64,000 nucleotides of DNA from Pyrenophora tritici-repentis (taxonomy: Eukaryota; Ascomycota; Dothideomycetes; Pleosporales; Pleosporaceae): contig NC_089396.1 of the NCBI RefSeq assembly GCF_003171515.1, forward strand, positions 2,356,001-2,420,000. The letters are read 5' to 3'. This document shows, one piece after another, positions 32,256 through 42,906 of the stretch. A program made the translations under genes and the position numbers. Position 1 is the first letter of the stretch. Each line of letters begins with the position of its first letter. The notes below the pieces were generated by a model. The model saw nothing but the letters and a program-made list of their open reading frames with translations. It was not told where the DNA came from and did no database searches.

Positions 32256-32816
32256 TGTGCTGGTACGAGGACAAGTTGCTCAAATGGAACAGGTGACTGA
32301 GGCTTGTTACTCGACGCAACAGGAAGAAGGTGGAATTTTGTCGTACACGATGTGAAGTCAAGAAAGGTTCTACTCTCCGCAATTCAGTCTTCCTCTAGGA
32401 AGAAAGCATCGGTTAAATTCCCGGCTCAGGATTGAGCCTAGGGCTTGGCAGAATCTTGTCTGTTTTAGTCAATAGTTTCACGGCGTTAGTGACAGCGGCA
32501 ACTATAGAAACCAGAGTCAGCGGAGTCGGTCGCGCTTCTAGGTGTCGTAGAGCTATTGCATTATCGCGAAGACCAAAAGCCTACGGGGAAACCGCGCCGC
32601 ATCATTCCTCGGTCGAAGACCGGTAATCTTTAGTTTTAATAAAAAGAAACAGATACGTCAAGGAAGAGTAGGTGCAGGGTTCATATACTAGCTGTCTTCA
32701 CTGTGGGACAAATTAAGAAGAAAGGTCCCATATTACCAGTGATATCTCTGAGTATTGAAGCAACCATCTGCATGCTCACAACTTTCGAGCAATAACGACT
32801 AAGGCTGTTATTCCAT
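32256..32816. other. Intergenic region
   Basis: No supported gene lies between the interrupted orphan and the PheC-like gene. Confidence 0.4.
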
Positions 32817-33779
32817 CTATACAGACGGCCATTGATACGACATCCACTTCTCCAACGTGCGATTCCAGTTGCCACTTCCCAGCTGAACATGCACAAAAGT
32901 GTCCAAATACTGCTTCCACACAACATCTCGCCCAATCATATAGCCCAGTTCCTCAAACGTAAAGGCTTGATCCGGATTGACAATGCAAAGCGTCTCAGGG
33001 TGCAACCGGACCTGTAGTTCAACCTCTACAATATCGCTGATCATAGCATCAGCCTGGCCTTGGATAACAGCTTGATAAACTGCATTGTTATCCTGGACCA
33101 AAACAATCGTTGCTTTTTTCAAATTCGTGCGGTCAAACGCCTCATTGGTACCACCTGGGTTGACAGCGACCTTGACGCCAGCCGTGTCGATGGCTGCCAA
33201 GGAGGAGAATTTGGCGAGGTCTGCACATCTCACGCATGCTGCTTTGCCGACACGTTGGATGGCGGTGGAAAAAAAGCCCTTTTGTGCGCGGGGTAGCGTG
33301 ATGCTGACGCCGGTCATGGCGATGTCGAATTTTTGGGCGGTTACGTCGGCGGTCAGGTTCGCCCAGATGGTGGGGACAAACTCGATGGGATGCGGGAGGG
33401 ATAGTGAGTCTGACAGGGTCTGAGCAAGATCGATATCCGCACCGATGTAGGTCGTGTTGATGGCTGATGTGCCGGGTAGAGCGGTTCGGTTGGTAACCTT
33501 GTACGAGAAAGGCTTGTAGTCTCCAGTCGTGCCAACTTTCAGGTAGCCACGTGCCTGGATTCTATCGAGAATAGAGGTGATGTTGCCATGCTCGAATGAT
33601 GCTGGTACCGAGTAGCTGTCTAAAGTTAATTGATTGATTGCAAAGACCTTTGAATCTGTTCACCTCGAGGACGACGTCTCGTATTGATGCTCACTTGTTA
33701 TAGGAGGCGTAGATGAGGCACTGGCAAACGAGATGATGAGCAGACAAGCTGCAGTAAGCTTCAAAGCAGGATTCATCAT
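32817..33779 (-). CDS. Secreted cyclohexadienyl dehydratase-like protein (SBP family 3)
   Basis: Two exons on the minus strand (33779-33695 and 33619-32817) join in frame to 295 residues. Exon 1 encodes a signal peptide (MMNPALKLTAACLLIISFAS), so the protein should enter the secretory pathway. The rest has the periplasmic amino-acid-binding fold of extracellular solute-binding family 3. It reads like bacterial cyclohexadienyl dehydratase (PheC): RGYLKVGTTGDYKPFSYK, FDIAMTGVSITLPRAQKGFF, RCADLAKFSSLAAID, GVKVAVNPGGTNEAFDR and VIQGQADAMISDIVEVELQV. PheC enzymes turn prephenate into phenylpyruvate or arogenate into phenylalanine. N-glycosylation sequons (NRT, NTT, NLT) fit secretion. No membrane anchor or transporter partner is nearby. 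Enzymatic activity, a ligand-binding role or an effector role are all possible. A bacterial origin is inferred. Confidence 0.85.
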
Positions 33780-34779
33780 AGCGATAGACCTCTGGGCTTT
33801 TTGGGATGAGACCGAGGGGTTCTGTTATCTATCGCGATGATCCAGGCACGTTATGAAAGATTTTTGAGCTTACGCCTGTCCTAATGACAGCCTTCACGAG
33901 GGTTACCCTTTGGTACTATATCTCAGTGTCTGTTAAACTTGTGTGGGCGATATGGGACCCGACTTCATGAAGCTCGTGACGGAGTTGAATGTGCTGGTGT
34001 CGTTGTCTCAGTGAGCCCAGGCGAAAAACGAGATTCGGCCCGACTTCCCGTCTGAGCAGGTAGGGCCATGGCATCGTGATGTTGTTACTAGCGCATCTAG
34101 TGCCGTGTTTCGGTGATATCTGCTCTCGCGACTCCGCGTTGACTTGGCGGCTAAGTCAGCATCTCTTGTCGGCTTGTGCGAAATCCTTAGGTCGTATACT
34201 AGACCGACGACGGAAGACTGCCACCAGGATTGAGGTGAATACCGAGTGGACAGACTAGACTTGCTGTCAAAGTTCAACGTCATGTAGTAGCAGTGGCCTC
34301 TGCCTAATGAATGGCCTGGTTTCCATTATTCTTCAACCCTCTCCAAAGCCGTTTCCATATTTTCGAGCATAGAGACGGTATATGCTAGAGACTCCAGCAA
34401 TTAGTATGTTGCCTTGGTTCCGACATGGGTACCATTGATCAGTTTCAGCGCGGCGTCTTCGTAGGACACATCGGTCAGAAGAACCACCATATCCCTGGGC
34501 ATTCTGATCTTTGTCGAAGTTTTATAGACTCCGCGCAACAAGACAAAGTGAACACGCCTCCCCAACAGTAGATACCGAAATTTGAGAATTTCGTAACTCC
34601 ATCCAGATGTACCGCTGCCAGCGCTGAGAGTTCAGAGGAAAATTAGCCTCGAGAACTGTTCGCTCGCGGCCGACACCAAGCCAGACGAAATTTCAAGCTA
34701 CCATAAGCGAAGGCACCAGTATAGTTCCTGTGATAGCTTCAACTGCTTTTTCCTAGGCTTGGCTAGATCTTCTCAGCCG
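33780..34779. other. Gene-poor flank of the hAT element
   Basis: One kilobase with no supported gene between the PheC-like gene and the left end of the transposon. Confidence 0.45.
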
Positions 34780-34787
34780 CGAATGAG

Positions 34788-34930
34788 CAGACTTTCCAAC
34801 AAGCAAGTAAAGCAAGTCACCGCTCTAAACTTGACTTGCTTGGTTCAAACATAGGCTTTACTTGACTTGCTTGGGGTGATTTTTTTACTTGCTTGACTTG
34901 CTTGTATTACTTGCAAGTACTTGGATTACT
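34788..34930. repeat. Left TIR and subterminal ACTTGCTTG repeats of hAT
   Basis: The TIR occupies about 34788-34808. It is followed by repeated ACTTGCTTG, AAGCAAGT and TTACTTG units, the likely transposase-binding sites in hAT elements. Confidence 0.8.
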
Positions 34931-34963
34931 TGACTACTACAAAGAGATTAAGCTACATACAAA

Positions 34964-37528
34964 TTACCAAAACTCAGTGTTCCACTCTAGTATGTTGTAA
35001 TCTCCTACAAGCTGCTCATCTGAAAGCTTAGCCTCGCTACAGTTGTACGGTTTATAACCAGCTCGCACCCATGACCTTACTAATTGAAGAGCTGCGAGTA
35101 GCTCACTGCCCAGAGCACGTCGTTTAGGTTCAAGAAGGTCGCCAAGCTCACTGAAGAGGCGCTCACAGTCGCTGCTTGATGCTGGGATAGTCATGATATC
35201 GATTGCAAACTGCGCTAAATGCGGGTATTTCGGCAGTAGTTGTATCCAGTATTGGACAGGATTTCCATCTGCGTTGTACTGCTCCTGCGTCCACTGCGGC
35301 TCTTGTGTTTTCCAGCGCTCAAACTCGTCAAGTGGAGCCTCTCGGTCATTGTTGCGGCTAAGTATAGCAATAATTGCCTCGTCTATGTTGTTGCTACTCG
35401 GCGCAGTTGTATACCGCTGGCGTGCTCGTTGAGGTTTGTATGCCGCCCAAAGCTGTTGGAACGACGCGTTGGCACTAGTAAGCCAATCAGCTTTGTCTGC
35501 CCACGCCACATCGCAGTAGTTCTTGTAGTACGGGTGTAGGCAAACAGCGGCGTAGTAAGCGGGCGAGTCGTCGAGCTTGTTGTAGTAGTCGTTGGCTTTG
35601 CTCCACGCGGCGCGGAGGTTGACGTTGAGGTGATCCTCTGGAGCCTCGGCATGAGCGTTGAAGTCGACGTGCTCGAACGGGCGCGCCCGGGCCTCAAGCT
35701 TGCTGAGTACGTACTCAAAAACGGGTATAACCTCATAGATTGCGCCGTATTTGCCATCCTTAGAGCGTCCCTCGAGGCGTTTTGTGGCGTACTTGAGCGG
35801 CTCTAAGCAGTCCTGGTACTCTGCAATCACCGCCCAGTCAGCAGCTCGGAGCCCAGTTGATCTCATCCAGTTTGGGGCGTCGGGCCGCTTATTATTCCGC
35901 TGCGCAGCGTGCGCATCTTCAAGGATAACCCTATTGATATGATGCTCAGCGTACAAGTTATACGCGGCTTGAAGCTTGGTAGCGCGCTCAAAAGCAGCAT
36001 AGTATGAGTTCCAGCGAGTGACGACAGGCTTGACTGGCTCGAGTACTTTGAGACGCCCTTCAGCAGGCAGGTTGTTGTTGGCAAGGCGCTGGTAGCCACG
36101 AAAAAGCTCGTACTGTTGCGGCGTTTTGATATAGTTGATGACGTCAACTAGCACTCCAATAGGGCCATCTTTCCGCCACTCTCGCATATACTGCTCCTCG
36201 GTATTGTACTGCTCTTGAGTGTTGCCGTAGGCGTCTTTGTTGGTGCCAAATATAATAGCCTGGCCGATGAGGTTAAGCGTGTGACAACTGCAGCGGAGGC
36301 GCCGGTGAGCGGACTCAAATTCGTACTCGCGCGCGAGCGCGGCGATCGCAGTGTCGTTGTTGGTAGCGTTGTCGAGTACAAAATAGCCTAATCGGTCGCT
36401 TGTTATTCCGTATGCTGAGAGCGTCGTCGAGATAGCTTTGGCAATAGCCTCACCGGTGTGGGCGCCAGCGAGCTCAGGCAGATCGATTGGTAAGTCTCGT
36501 ATTATTCCAGCTGCGTCGGCAAAGTGAGCGACTACTCCAAAGAAGCCACGTTTACCACCCTTTGTTGTCCAGCCATCAAAGCTTACGTGTATTTTGCTTA
36601 CTGAGCCTGACAGGGTGTCGATAACTTGCGGTCGTATAGACCGGAACAACCTCATCACAAAGGTAGAAACGCTGGTATTACTTACCCACAACGCTGCCTC
36701 TGCCTCTGGGTTGGCAAATCTCATCATCTCTCTAAAATCAGGCGTCGTAAGTTCGCTGAGCGGGTGGTTTCGGTTAACAAGCCACATGACAGTGGCTGTT
36801 CGAAAGCCCTCTACGTCGAAGTTTCCAAACGCGTTAGCAGTGTTTTGTTGTACGTCTAAACCAGCGTCAAAAGCTTGCCGCAACGACAGCTGGCCTCGAG
36901 CTCTCTGCGCTAACTTTGGGCCATCTTTCGTAAGGTTGTGGCCAGGCTTTGGTTGGCTGAGATGGGTGGCTGCTGAGGTTGTAGCCTGAGTAATGTTAAA
37001 CAAACCACCACGGCCAGCGTCGATAGTTTTGTGTACATGGCAGTACTTGCACACAAACCAGATTCGAGATGTAGCATGGCGCTCAACAACGCGGTAGCCA
37101 TACTGAAAGATCCAACTTTTTGGGCGCTTAGAACGCGCCAATGGCTTGATAAAATCAGGTAAACGTGCCCAGTCAATGCCGTCAAAGTTCTCAACTAGTG
37201 CGCTGTTTGTCTCATCCTGACCACCCTCTCCAGCCTCAGTTGTAGCCACCGTGCCAGCTCGGCTGCCCTCGGTGGGCGCGACAATCTCAGCCTCCGCCTG
37301 CGACTCTAAGAACTGCAACTCGAAGGTAGGTATTGGCGGCGAGGCGTTAGCCTGGCTTGCGGCAGCTAGGGTTTTGCGAGGTGATCGACGCTGAGGTCTA
37401 GGCTTAGATGCAGGCTTAGATGCAGGCTCAGGTGAAGCCTCAGGAGTTGAGGCGACGTTGTTGGTGGCAGCGGCTACTTTCGTACGTTTGCTCCGAGCAG
37501 AAGTTTGTGGTAGGCGACGTTTGGCCAT
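34964..37528 (-). CDS. hAT transposase (BED finger + hAT dimerisation domain)
   Basis: This is the transposase of the surrounding element, 854 residues from the Met of MAKRRLPQTSARSKRTKV; the frame extends further upstream but there it reads the subterminal repeats (LLGLLGLLG), so that part is not expected to be coding. A basic, Pro-rich N-terminus precedes a BED-type zinc finger (WFVCKYCHVHK followed by HLSQPKPGH). The catalytic RNase H-like core shows IHVSFDGWTTKGGKRGFFGV and YFVLDNATNND with the expected acidic residues, and CSCHTLNLIGQAI. The C-terminal hAT dimerisation domain is complete (IMTIPASSSDCERLFSELGD and KRRALGSELLAALQLVRSWV). There is no stop, frameshift or intron, so the enzyme is probably functional. 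Confidence 0.95.
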   Translation of the reverse strand: MAKRRLPQTSARSKRTKVAAATNNVASTPEASPEPASKPASKPRPQRRSPRKTLAAASQANASPPIPTFELQFLESQAEAEIVAPTEGSRAGTVATTEAGEGGQDETNSALVENFDGIDWARLPDFIKPLARSKRPKSWIFQYGYRVVERHATSRIWFVCKYCHVHKTIDAGRGGLFNITQATTSAATHLSQPKPGHNLTKDGPKLAQRARGQLSLRQAFDAGLDVQQNTANAFGNFDVEGFRTATVMWLVNRNHPLSELTTPDFREMMRFANPEAEAALWVSNTSVSTFVMRLFRSIRPQVIDTLSGSVSKIHVSFDGWTTKGGKRGFFGVVAHFADAAGIIRDLPIDLPELAGAHTGEAIAKAISTTLSAYGITSDRLGYFVLDNATNNDTAIAALAREYEFESAHRRLRCSCHTLNLIGQAIIFGTNKDAYGNTQEQYNTEEQYMREWRKDGPIGVLVDVINYIKTPQQYELFRGYQRLANNNLPAEGRLKVLEPVKPVVTRWNSYYAAFERATKLQAAYNLYAEHHINRVILEDAHAAQRNNKRPDAPNWMRSTGLRAADWAVIAEYQDCLEPLKYATKRLEGRSKDGKYGAIYEVIPVFEYVLSKLEARARPFEHVDFNAHAEAPEDHLNVNLRAAWSKANDYYNKLDDSPAYYAAVCLHPYYKNYCDVAWADKADWLTSANASFQQLWAAYKPQRARQRYTTAPSSNNIDEAIIAILSRNNDREAPLDEFERWKTQEPQWTQEQYNADGNPVQYWIQLLPKYPHLAQFAIDIMTIPASSSDCERLFSELGDLLEPKRRALGSELLAALQLVRSWVRAGYKPYNCSEAKLSDEQLVGDYNILEWNTEFW

Positions 37529-37779
37529 ATTGGGGGTATCAGGGCAGTATAAATCACTGGAAAACGCGTTGCTATAGGGGATACTGCATTGCGATAGGCT
37601 TCTAGACAGGCGTACGTCGAGATTGGAGCAATGCGCTAGACTAAGGCTAACGTTATTTGATAGCCGCTTAGCCTGTTTGGGACTCAACCGAGGCAACTGC
37701 AACACTTCAAAACCATCGCGACATCTACCGTACAGCAGTTTTAGCACCCTCATCACAGTAACGCTAAAACAACCAAGTA

Positions 37780-37919
37780 AACCAAGTAAGCCAAGCAAGC
37801 AAAGTATCTTGACTTGACTTGCTTGCTTAGCTGCCCAGCTCTTACTTGACTTGCTTGCTTGGTTTAAACCAAGCAAGTCAAGCAAGTAATCCAAGTCAAC
37901 TTGCTTTTTGGAAAGTCTG
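37780..37919. repeat. Right TIR and subterminal repeats with a perfect palindrome
   Basis: The TIR lies at about 37899-37919. Inside it is a cluster of CAAGCAAG/CTTGCTTG units, including a perfect palindrome with arms CTTGCTTGG around TTTAAA near 37850-37880. Confidence 0.8.
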
Positions 37920-37927
37920 CGAATGAG

Positions 37928-39068
37928 TAGCGAAGATACGCGAGTTTGCGAGCTATGCGACTAGTGCGACTAGTAGAATAGCTACAGCTAGGAGAGTCTA
38001 CGCAGCAAACCATAATCGTGGAAACTCTTTTCTAGGCCTAGATGTATCGACGTCGTGGTTGCCGATATAGGACGCTTCGTTCCGCGTGGAGGGCTGAGGG
38101 ATCCTGAGTTATCGGTACTGGATCGTGAGGCTGAGAACCAAACTTCGACAGTAAATAGGAGATGCGGTTTGCTGGCTAGGAGATCTGTGTTTTAATAGAG
38201 ATCGTGGGTTGTTCCAGCCTTGATAAGTCTGCCTAGGAGAATTTCAGCTGTGGCGCGAGTAGGTAGGTACCCAAAACTTGACGTTGGCCCCCACACCTTC
38301 CCTTCTGTCCATGCAGGAAGCGTGGCTGTGGTTGTCGCTACGGTACCCCACATGTTCAATTTTAGATTACTTCGCTGCTCCTCAAATCATGTTTGTGCCA
38401 ATAGGCATGTAGGGTTTAGTTGATCGCCGCGGCAGATTTCATCACGCCTAGCGGTGTGCTTGAATGGCACACAGTTGTCAGATAACTTTGGAGCCCACGG
38501 GCAGTACAACGAAATATGATTTACGAATGATGAAAACTTCCTCAAGGCATACCTTTGGAGAGATGTAGAATCCAGTTGAAGCCTGGAAGGCTTACTCTAG
38601 GAGCACGAATGTTATTGTGCAACGAAGCGCTGCGCCTTCTGTGCATGTGCACTCGCCGGACCCTAGACAGTATCCGACATGGCATGGACCTGAAACGAGG
38701 CGTCCACCTTCCCTGGATCGCCTTGTTGGGGTCCAAAATGGTAATTCGTGGATGCATACGCCCCGCAGGGACACAGACCGGTGTCAGATCTGATAGGCTG
38801 ACAAGTTGGCCAAAGCCGCCACTTGGAGAGCCTCCAGGTAAGGCCTCCCACGAGCACTACAATCGCGACAACTGCCAAGTGTGTTGCAATGCTGTGCACA
38901 TCCGGTGGTGCACCACGCTATGGTGTTCCGTGCGTCGCATTTAACATTTCGTCAGCTGTGGGCTTTTATATCTCTGTAGTCCTCAAACTTGTCCGTGTGT
39001 CCTACATCACTCGATCAGGCGCCTGACCGGACACTTATCGAAGCGACGACTGAGCAACTCATCCTTCC
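37928..39068. other. Gene-poor right flank of the hAT element
   Basis: About 1.1 kb with no supported gene. Short frames near 38555-38944 lack domains or good context. The last 100 bases are likely the promoter of the membrane-protein gene. Confidence 0.45.
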
Positions 39069-40920
39069 ATGGACGCCACACAAGCATCAGCTCTGTTGTC
39101 CACGGAGCAGAAGTCGTCCAAACCTGCTGAATCGGATACTGCAAGAAGTTTCGACCGATGGCATGTCTCATTCCGAGTGCCACTCGGAATAGTGCTGTTT
39201 ATGCTATTTGGCATCGCTTTTGCATTGGGACACCACCTTTACTACAACGCTCTGGACGGCCAGCCGGTCATACAGGGAACTCAAGAATGGGCGATTCGAA
39301 TTGGAACCGGTCTTGCATTTCTGGCCAAAGCATGTCTCATTGCTAGTGCAGCCATATCGTACCAACAACAATATTGGAGAGTGTTGCGCAGTCGCCCCAT
39401 GTCTATTGGTAGTATCGATGATATTATGAGTTTACTGGCGAACCCGGCCTGCTTTTGTAACTGGGAAGTTTGGAGAAAGGCATGGTCATCTGCTATCATC
39501 GCATTAGCAATATGGCAAGTATTCATCTCGTATATCGTTTTGGGTTAGCTAATTGAGTAATTCAGGTGCATGCCTCTTGCCGCAATCACGCCCCCAGCTG
39601 CTCTGACAGCTGCAGTCTCCGTATCCCAAGAGCGACTGGCGTCCTCTGTTCCCATAGTTTCCTGGCGAAATGTTAGTTTTGCCAATACCGGTGGTCGAAA
39701 TGAATTCTATGATGCGGGTCAAAACCTCTATCGAGTCGTCACCAGCTCAGCATACAGTGGCACCATCCTTCCAATGACGCCTCTATACCCAAACTATACA
39801 TACCCACTTACCTTCCAGGGACCGAAGTTAAGGTGCGGCGATGTGACAAACCAGACTCTGTTCGACCTGGCGCACCTCAACCCATCCCCCGAATCAATGG
39901 ACATAATAGGTTACAACGCAACCGTTCCATCAGAGGAGGTCCAATACCCATTCTTGCCCCGGGAGAACAGGTACGACATATGGTTCTTAACGCCAACCCG
40001 CAACTTCACCTGCGAGATGTGGAATGTCACATACACAGCAACATTCTCCTTCACCAACGGCGAGCAGAGCATCGCTGTTACCGATGCCAAGTACGACCAC
40101 CGTTTCGTGGAGCCAAAAGATCTTCCTGGAGATTTGTGCCCGTACGATCTATGTTCGTATAAAGCGTGGTACAAGGCAGTTTCAGCAATGCTCACCGGCC
40201 AGGCGAGCCAAGGAGGCGCCTACAGCACATTTAAATCGACAACCCGCGTCTTGCAAACAGCGCTGATAGGATGTCCGGAGATGAGCACTGCAGCGGCCAT
40301 GTCGAATATCGTGACACAAGGATGCCCCGAGCCATCTCTCGAGCGAGCTGTTGAAGCACTCAGTCAGAATGCTACCTTGAGTTTATTCGGCGCATTGCCA
40401 TCAGTGTAAGTGAAATCATCCGTATGTGTCTTTTCAATTGACTCACTAGTGTCCTTCCAGTTACTTTCCCATTGGAAAATTCGACATGTATGGCCGTATA
40501 GCCAACGCTACTGTTGCCGCGGTCACCACTACGCGCGCTAATCTTACGATCTCTACGACACATCTCATATACAACTACAACGCGCGCTCACTACTACTAC
40601 CTTACTCTGCCGCCGTCTTCACAACCGTTGTTATCCTGATTGCGGGATTGTACGCCCTTTGGTCTAATGGTGTCAGCCATACAAGTTCGTTCTCGGGACT
40701 TGTTCGAACGACGCGGAACAAGGATCTTGATGATTGGATGCGGGGTCATTGCCTAGGCTCAGATCCTGTAGATAAGGATGTTGCGGTGCAGAAGCTACAG
40801 TATGGCTTGTTGAATGTTGACAAGCACGGCGAAGGGGATGTGGCGGGTAGTGTACCACATGCGGCTTTTGGGTTTCCGGACACGGTGACTAGGCTGAAGA
40901 AAGGAGACCAGTGTATGTGA
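39069..40920 (+). CDS. Multipass membrane protein with large glycosylated loop
   Basis: Three exons (39069-39529, 39566-40405, 40461-40920) join in frame to 586 residues. Intron 1 is only 36 nt (GTATAT to TTCAG) and is supported by frame. The N-terminal third has hydrophobic helices (VPLGIVLFMLFGIAFALGH, TGLAFLAKACLIASAAIS, WSSAIIALAIWQVFIS). A large extracytosolic part follows with many N-glycosylation sequons (NVS, NYT, NQT, NAT, NFT, NVT) and paired cysteines (CPYDLC). A final helix (LPYSAAVFTTVVILIAGLYA) precedes a cytosolic tail. This layout is common among uncharacterised fungal membrane proteins. Function is unknown, and no transporter signature is visible. Confidence 0.8.
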
Positions 40921-41345
40921 AGGGGCGACTGAAAGGGATAATATTAAGGAAAGGGAAATGCAGCCAGCTTATATGGCGGCCGTTGATGATAGGAATTTAG
41001 CGGTACGACATCATTGCACATGGCGTGGCTCACGTCCGTGCCCACTTTGATAATTGCACGACTTTACTTTCCTATGCATGTGTGGTATTATGGTCTGGCG
41101 ATCTTTCGGGTTTGGGGACCAGGTGTGTTCAAAGGGCGTGTGTCTCAGAAGCCCTTGCAGCTACGAGCCACTGCAGGCGCTAGATGCACCGCCCAGGCAA
41201 AGCCACAAATGTGGTTGTGGTGTACGACTCTCGAGAGACGGAAGACGCATGCGATAATGGGGGTTTCAAAAGATGGGCAGCAGTAAATATAAGCCGCAGC
41301 ATTACTGCGCCAGTATCGTCCCTTCTATTCTTCCCTCCCTACAAC
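40921..41345. other. Intergenic region, convergent 3' ends
   Basis: Nothing is supported between the stop codons of the membrane protein and QTRT2. Confidence 0.45.
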
Positions 41346-42906
41346 TCAAGCCTTCTTATCATCCTGCAACTGCAGCCCATCCAACTGCGCAACCAGATCC
41401 GCATCAACCGTCTCCCCATGCATGCTCATCAGTCCCAACAGTGCCTCATCATCAATCACGTCCCTCATCTCCGGCTTCTCACTCGGCCGCTGCCCATGAG
41501 CAGCCTTGAGCCTCAAAATCTCCTCTTCGCTAAACTTCTGAAACGCCTTGGGGTTCTTCTTCTCCCTCTTCGCATGCGACTCGCTCTTGAACTGGTAGCC
41601 TCTAACTCGCGGTCCTTGGCCAGTCTTCTCGGGGAGCGTGGGCTCATAGTAGGCTTCGAAAGCAGCGACGTCGGCGTCGAACGTGCCGGCATCGATGGAG
41701 GATCGAACGCCGGTGAAGAAGGCGGAGAGGATCTCGTGGTTGTGGATTTGAATGAGGACCCAGCCGAGCATCTCTTTGGCGGCCAGGAGGTGCTGGAGGA
41801 AAGCGCGGTGGTGGTTGGTGCATGCGTAGCAGGTGCATTTTGCGGACAGTGGAGTGACGGATTGCGCGTGGTCGCCGCTCCACATGTCGATGCCTAGGGA
41901 ACGACGGGTGCTAGAGGTGGAGTCTTTGGCAGGCGTTGGGAAGGTAAAGTCTAGGACAATGCCCGCGTCGGTCGCATCGTTGACGAAAGGCACGGTGAAG
42001 ACGTCTATGCCTAGGCTGACCTGACGGAGGAGGTCCTGAGGGCTGACTGGCGCATGGAAAGATAATCGAGGGAGGCAATGTAGCTTTTCTGAGAGATCAT
42101 CAAGTAGGTATGCGTCGTATATAGCGATGCCGCCGATCTTGTCCACCATGTCATCCAGTAAGTGCTCGAGATACCATGTCTGCAGCTCGCGTTCGATAGG
42201 CAGTATGGGCGCGAAGATGCTCCATGCTTTCTCGCCCTTTTCCAATGTGCCCTGCTTCACCACTAGGTCCCGCAGCCATGTCTCAGTTCGGTCGCTCATC
42301 TTGTCTTTCCGCTTGGTGCCCACCACTGCCTGACCGAACGGTATGTCGGCCAAGCCCACGACAATGTCCGGTTGCAGTTTCCTCGCAGCGCCAGCATAAT
42401 ACTCCGAACTGAGAGCCGTAAAGCCAACAGACGTCAACAAGCCTACCTCGCTATTGGAGTTGGCATGAGGGCTCGGTATAGGCGGATTGCGTCGCGCGCC
42501 GAGAACAAGCAGCGTATCCTGCGGAAGGGCGATAAATCTGCGCAGCGGCTCGGAAACCTCATACTTGAAAATCGGCGGAGTTTTCTGAGGAAGTTTCTCA
42601 ACAACTGCAAATGCATCAAGTTAGCGAAACGCGGCATAACCCTCGGAGGTGAATGTACCCACAGTCCTCCAACGCGACGTATACCCCACCAAGATCGACG
42701 CTCTTCCCAAAGTTGTCCTGGGAAATATGCGGAATCACGCCCCGCGATGTATTGCCAATAAACCCGGGCGTCAAGATGCTCTTTCGCCCTGGAAACGACA
42801 GCCGGCCCAGACGTGGGGCAAGCGAGCCTGTCGTCTTGAGCAGCGCAAACTCGAGCATTTCGGCTGGTAGTTGCTCCAGCTTTTGTAATGATGGCTCTGT
42901 AGACAT
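41346..42906 (-). CDS. QTRT2: Queuine tRNA-ribosyltransferase accessory subunit 2
   Basis: Non-catalytic partner of the eukaryotic TGT complex, which exchanges guanine for queuine at the wobble position of GUN-anticodon tRNAs; it is often found on mitochondria. Two exons on the minus strand (42906-42663 and 42604-41346) join in frame to 500 residues; the donor is GTGGGT. The TIM-barrel TGT fold shows LSFPGRKSILTPGFI at the N-terminus, PDIVVGLADIPFGQ and KIGGIAIYDAYLLDDLSEKL in the middle. The zinc site CTCYACTNHHRAFLQHLLAA (CxCxxC then His) is intact. The C-terminus has a charged extension. Fungi generally salvage queuine rather than make it. Family assignment is firm. Confidence 0.9.

Larger units (their letters stand above)
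34780..37927. mobile_element. Complete hAT transposon with 8-bp target duplication
   Basis: The element itself spans 34788-37919 (3,132 bp). Its ends are inverted repeats of about 21 bp that begin CAGACTTTCC at each end, with one mismatch. An 8-bp direct repeat, CGAATGAG, flanks it exactly (34780-34787 and 37920-37927), the target duplication length of the hAT superfamily. Both subterminal regions are packed with ACTTGCTTG-type repeats in both orientations. The internal transposase frame on the minus strand is uninterrupted. The perfect duplication and clean frame suggest a recent, possibly autonomous, insertion without repeat-induced point mutation. Confidence 0.95.

Noticed and set aside
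37529..37894. N-terminal extension of the hAT transposase frame
   Set aside because: The extra 122 residues translate the subterminal repeats of the element (LLGLLGLLG), so the internal Met at 37528 is preferred.
41184..41897. 237-residue plus-strand frame opposite QTRT2
   Set aside because: It lies antisense to the conserved QTRT2 exon, has no domain, and its composition is explained by the complementary coding strand.
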